In this document: positions 61,874 through 64,000 of the stretch, piece after piece | Layout of the letters: the number at the start of each line of letters is the position of its first letter | Numbering within the stretch: position 1 is the stretch's first letter | Assembly (NCBI GenBank): GCA_018242295.1 | Contig: JAFECE010000004.1 | Span: 1-64,000, forward strand | Source of the DNA: Pseudomonadota bacterium | GTDB taxonomy: Bacteria > Pseudomonadota > Alphaproteobacteria > Rhizobiales > Hyphomicrobiaceae | Length of the DNA: 64,000 nucleotides | Direction: 5' to 3' | Translations under genes and position numbers: made by a program | The notes under the pieces: model-generated | Told to the model about the DNA's origin: nothing | The model's input: the letters and a program-made list of their open reading frames with translations, nothing else | Database searches by the model: none

Positions 61874-62189
61874 AAATAACTGTGGAATGCGTGCTAATCG
61901 CCTCGACCTCAACTTTGAGGCGTGGCGAGTCTGCCATTCGTCATTGTCAATAGAACGTATGATCGGTGCACCACTTGCAAGCGACCAATTTCGCGTCACA
62001 AACAGCGTGTAATCGGCGACTTCCATACTATTAGTCATTTCAAGTCCGGACGTTCGGGGGCATATCCACAAGGGAAGCATCGGCCAATTTTCGAGCCAAT
62101 GACACAGCCTCGGGCGCCAAGCCAGAACGCCTTACATTAGCTGATCGAATCGCTCCATATTTTCGTTTTGATATTTAGTTTGAGATCAC
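61874..62189. other. Intergenic stretch before the glycosyltransferase gene
   Basis: These 316 bases contain no frame with protein character on either strand and no hairpin with a T-run that I can see. The sequence is less GC-rich than the flanking genes, as is the start of the glycosyltransferase. This may mark the border of a horizontally variable polysaccharide region. Confidence 0.45.
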
Positions 62190-63374
62190 ATGAGTTCCGT
62201 CCAAAGATTGGATTCCAGTGGATTACAGTTGTCGCTTCGCGAGAAGCTTCCCGGCTATCCTTGGATAAGATTACTCGCACACCGCATTAAGAGCTCAAGA
62301 CGCGTTCACACGCGATCGCTCACAAACAAGAAAATCGCGAGCACCTGGAACAAAGATCCAACCCTTTCGCCTCCAACCGATGATTTCTTTGACATCGTCG
62401 CGGGCCCGATCGGCGACGAAAACGGCCTCGGTCGTTCTGCGCGTTACGATCTCGATTACCTGAATGCGAACGGCCCGCAGGCAACGATCGTCGATACGAC
62501 AAAATCCGGCCCCGGCGAGCTATTGCGGAAAATCCGCAGCGGCAGATTGGCCCCGCCACGGAGCTTGCTGCTGCTTGGCCAGCCTGACACCTATGCGCGG
62601 ACCCTTGCATACTTGCCTCCCGATTTCATCGCGCAGAGCTGGAGGGTCGGCAATCTGGTCTGGGAAATGCCCTACTGCCCCCAGGAGTGGAAATTCCTGG
62701 AAGCCGTGTTGCATAGCTTCAAAACACCCTCGCGATATTCGGCCGCCGCCATTTCCAGCGGCTTGGGTCTGCCCTCCGAAGTTACGCCCCACAAAGTCAA
62801 GCTGACCGAACCCTCGGGGCTTTCCCGCGCGCAGATGGGTCTTTGTAAGGACGCATTCGTCGGTCTCGCGATCATGGATTTGCGTTCGTGCCCTGCGCGC
62901 AAAAATCCAATGGCCCACATCAACGCTTGGAAGTCGGCATTCGGCGACGACCCGAACTTTCAGCTGCTGATCAAAGCGCAATTCACAAAAACAACTTTGC
63001 TCACGCGCGGCTCCATGCTGCGGCAGCTCGGAAAAAACGTTCACCTCATCGAAGGCCGCCTGACGGACGCCGACATCTCTGCACTATACCGAATGAGCGA
63101 TGTCTATCTCTCGCTCCACCGCGCGGAAGGCTTCGGCCTGACGATCAAAGAGGCGCTGGAAGCCGGTGTGCCGACCATTGCAACGAACTGGTCGGCACCC
63201 GCTGAATACTTGAACGATTACGATCACGCCTTTCCGCTACCCTTCCGAATGACGCCATACCGCGACATACTTCGACACTACCGGTCTGATGGACTCTACT
63301 GGGCGGAAGCGGACATTATTGCTGCTGCCGAAATATTGAAGAATCTTGCCCACGCGAACGATTGCGCACGTTGA
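62190..63374 (+). CDS. Glycosyltransferase of the GT4 / GT-B type
   Basis: The 394-residue product has no signal peptide. The C-terminal half carries the nucleotide-sugar site of the GT1/GT4 group: GKNVHLIEGRLTDADISALY, LHRAEGFGLTIKEALEAGVP with the E-x7-E pattern, and TIATNWSAPAEYL. The N-terminal part (VAGPIGDENGLGRSARYDLD) holds a glycine loop typical of GT-B folds. Sugar and acceptor are unknown. It directly precedes gmd, so it probably acts in a fucose/rhamnose- or mannose-containing surface polysaccharide. Confidence 0.88.
   Translation: MSSVQRLDSSGLQLSLREKLPGYPWIRLLAHRIKSSRRVHTRSLTNKKIASTWNKDPTLSPPTDDFFDIVAGPIGDENGLGRSARYDLDYLNANGPQATIVDTTKSGPGELLRKIRSGRLAPPRSLLLLGQPDTYARTLAYLPPDFIAQSWRVGNLVWEMPYCPQEWKFLEAVLHSFKTPSRYSAAAISSGLGLPSEVTPHKVKLTEPSGLSRAQMGLCKDAFVGLAIMDLRSCPARKNPMAHINAWKSAFGDDPNFQLLIKAQFTKTTLLTRGSMLRQLGKNVHLIEGRLTDADISALYRMSDVYLSLHRAEGFGLTIKEALEAGVPTIATNWSAPAEYLNDYDHAFPLPFRMTPYRDILRHYRSDGLYWAEADIIAAAEILKNLAHANDCAR

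Positions 63375-64000
<626 letters not shown>

Overview
The window reads as a GC-rich chromosome segment of an alphaproteobacterium of the order Hyphomicrobiales (Rhizobiales), probably Hyphomicrobium or a close relative. Signs are the gene order ftsQ-ftsA-ftsZ-lpxC, an FtsZ C-terminus of the 'EEFPP...GLLERF' kind, a meso-diaminopimelate-type MurE, an A-type RNase P RNA and many Rhizobiales-type small proteins (DUF2852, DUF2189, extensin-like, CreA). The genus is an inference from gene content; no 16S rRNA or tRNA gene was seen.

Layout. (1) 1-19301, minus strand: a complete division and cell wall (dcw) cluster, read as mraZ-rsmH-ftsL-ftsI-murE-murF-mraY-murD-ftsW-murG-murC-murB-ddl-ftsQ-ftsA-ftsZ, with the first 35 codons of lpxC cut by the left edge. 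Most junctions overlap or are only a few bases apart, so this is one long co-transcribed unit. (2) 19302-23450: an unusual AT-rich intergenic stretch, a DUF2189 membrane protein, a periplasmic alpha/beta hydrolase, rnpB, and an ArsR/SRPBCC pair flanked by two copies of an interspersed repeat. (3) 23452-34769: a single-chain EutB-EutC ethanolamine ammonia-lyase, a Cys-rich exported protein, a pentapeptide-repeat protein, a lipid A phosphoethanolamine transferase, an AmpD-like amidase with a DnaJ/TerB protein, two DUF2852 proteins behind a dyad operator, a TetR regulator, an extensin-like lipoprotein and a hydrolase. (4) 34877-42854: a CHCC zinc-finger protein, an FAD monooxygenase/Nudix pair, MarC, a C26 peptidase, a glutaryl-CoA dehydrogenase/CoA-transferase operon (glutarate to crotonyl-CoA) and a GAF-GGDEF-EAL protein. 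(5) 43371-51459: a Tat-exported glucan protein (OpgD-like), a GapN-like aldehyde dehydrogenase, a CyaC-type redox adenylate cyclase and a YdeP-family molybdoenzyme. (6) 51654-54153: small exported proteins, including two more Cys-rich paralogues. (7) 54235-58979: a stress cassette (translational-machinery-like protein, Hsp20, Lon), a headless remnant of a cation-diffusion transporter and a PEMT-type methyltransferase. (8) 58984-64000: a cytochrome c, a cupin, a HugZ-like flavin/haem protein, an amidinotransferase missing its middle, a glycosyltransferase and the start of gmd, which opens a polysaccharide locus running off the right edge.

I found no CRISPR array, insertion sequence, prophage or obvious new defence system. 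The best candidates for something undescribed are the three-member Cys-rich family, one with a histone-like Lys/Ala tail; the EutB-EutC fusion with a divergent lyase motif; and two genes caught in different kinds of truncation (CDF remnant, internally deleted amidinotransferase).
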